A stretch of 64,000 bases of DNA. Source: Sphingosinicellaceae bacterium. GTDB lineage: Bacteria > Pseudomonadota > Alphaproteobacteria > Sphingomonadales > Sphingomonadaceae. The stretch lies in contig CP079108.1 of assembly GCA_019285715.1 (NCBI GenBank), positions 4,045,001 to 4,109,000 of the forward strand, written 5' to 3'. Made by a program: the position numbers and the translations under genes. Within the stretch, counting starts at the first letter, position 1, and each line of letters begins with the position of its first letter. Shown in pieces: positions 63,544 through 64,000 of the stretch. The notes beneath the pieces are model-generated. The model saw only the letters and a program-made list of their open reading frames with translations. It ran no database searches and was not told the origin of the DNA.

Positions 63544-64000
63544 ATGTTTCGGAACAGGTCATGGATCGGGGCCACGGGCCTCGTGATTGCTCTCGGTGGA
63601 TGCGCGACCAATGCGCTACGCGTCGAGTACGCTGGCAAGGTCGCCGAGCAGGGGCATGTCGCGGCTGTCGCGTCGCGGCAGTTCCTCGGCAAGGTGGAAG
63701 CTAGCCGACGTGCCGCCAACATCGCACTAGTCACGGCCGATGCTGCGTGTGGCCGCCCGGATGCCCGACTGCGGACCGAACCTGAGCTCGTCAGGACCAC
63801 CAACGGAGGCGCCTTGTGCAGCGGTCCGGGCGGTCCCGCCGGGAATCCGCTGTCGCTCAAGCCGTTGACCGACCAACTCACGCCGGCTCTGACCCTGATC
63901 GAGGCGCTGAGCAGCTACGCCGATGCGCTCACGCAGATCGTCGAGGCGAAGCCGGCCGATCCTGCGCGCCAGTTCGAGGACGCCTTCACCACCGCGAAGG
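63544..64000 (+). CDS. Lipoprotein of unknown function (partial, runs off the window)
   Basis: The frame starts at ATG 63544, 10 nt after the previous stop with AGGAGA upstream, and is open to the window end (152 codons). A short lipoprotein signal (GATGLVIALGGC) has the lipobox Leu-Gly-Gly-Cys at about residue 20. The mature part has two more cysteines and helical character (LTPALTLIEALSSYADALTQ). It is the third gene of the DyP operon, so the product would be an envelope partner of this system. Confidence 0.8.
   Translation, partial: MFRNRSWIGATGLVIALGGCATNALRVEYAGKVAEQGHVAAVASRQFLGKVEASRRAANIALVTADAACGRPDARLRTEPELVRTTNGGALCSGPGGPAGNPLSLKPLTDQLTPALTLIEALSSYADALTQIVEAKPADPARQFEDAFTTAK

Noticed and set aside
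1-64000. tRNA genes, rRNA genes, CRISPR arrays, known riboswitches
   Set aside because: I looked through the intergenic stretches for cloverleaf ends, evenly spaced direct repeats and known leader motifs, and found none that held up by eye.

Overview
The window looks like chromosome-type accessory DNA of an alphaproteobacterium, most probably a sphingomonad. This is an inference from the high GC content, three secreted proteins ending in a PEPxxWAMMI-type PEP-CTERM tail, an ECF sigma/NrsF pair of the Caulobacter SigF type, a HisKA_2 kinase, and the mix of RidA, SDR, GMC and AraC genes. No tRNA, rRNA, CRISPR array or replication origin was seen.

Layout. (1) 1-6956: a tail of a membrane protein, then sdhC-sdhD-sdhA-sdhB, NAD-malic enzyme and pyruvate:quinone oxidase on one strand, a route from C4 acids to acetate that feeds the quinone pool. 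(2) 7-32 kb: short one- to three-gene units. They include a VOC/TetR divergent pair with a clear operator, PEP-CTERM proteins including an alkaline phosphatase, RidA proteins, AraC regulators, an MscS channel with a cyclic-nucleotide domain, CorA, a GMC oxidoreductase split by an IS3 element, a periplasmic thioredoxin/CcdA pair, an SDR, a histidine kinase lacking its phospho-acceptor His, an IS5 element, and a Mo-oxidoreductase/flavin reductase/DUF6510 operon. (3) 32.8-35.9 kb: biotin genes bioF-bioD-bioA. (4) 36-50 kb: a DUF417 protein, a Kef-type antiporter, a GH1-like glycosidase and a truncated relative, a 6-phosphogluconate dehydrogenase homologue lacking catalytic residues, MsrB, a TetR/RidA pair with twin operators, a low-GC orphan gene and an isolated inverted repeat. 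(5) 49.8-53.7 kb: a SigF-type stress locus (DUF1223, MXKDX repeat protein, cytochrome b, Mo-oxidoreductase, frameshifted ECF sigma, NrsF). (6) 54.6-64 kb: the most unusual part.

The unusual locus is a divergent pair of transcription units. On the minus strand a SARP-like/TPR regulator precedes a 1465-residue protein that joins a cytochrome P450, a two-helix membrane region and a DyP-type heme peroxidase. On the plus strand lie a stand-alone DyP peroxidase, a multi-pass membrane protein with a long Pro/Ala/Thr linker, and a lipoprotein cut by the window end. Together they look like a membrane-associated heme oxidation system that I cannot match to a described pathway.

Decay is widespread: at least eight broken or fragmentary genes (GMC oxidoreductase, corA, two transcription regulators, a PEP-CTERM tail, IS1182, GH1, ECF sigma) sit between intact ones. 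Two ECF-type promoter candidates of the same form (GTAACY-N16-CGWA) precede the thioredoxin/CcdA pair and the DUF1223 locus, and suggest one envelope redox-stress regulon whose sigma gene is frameshifted here.
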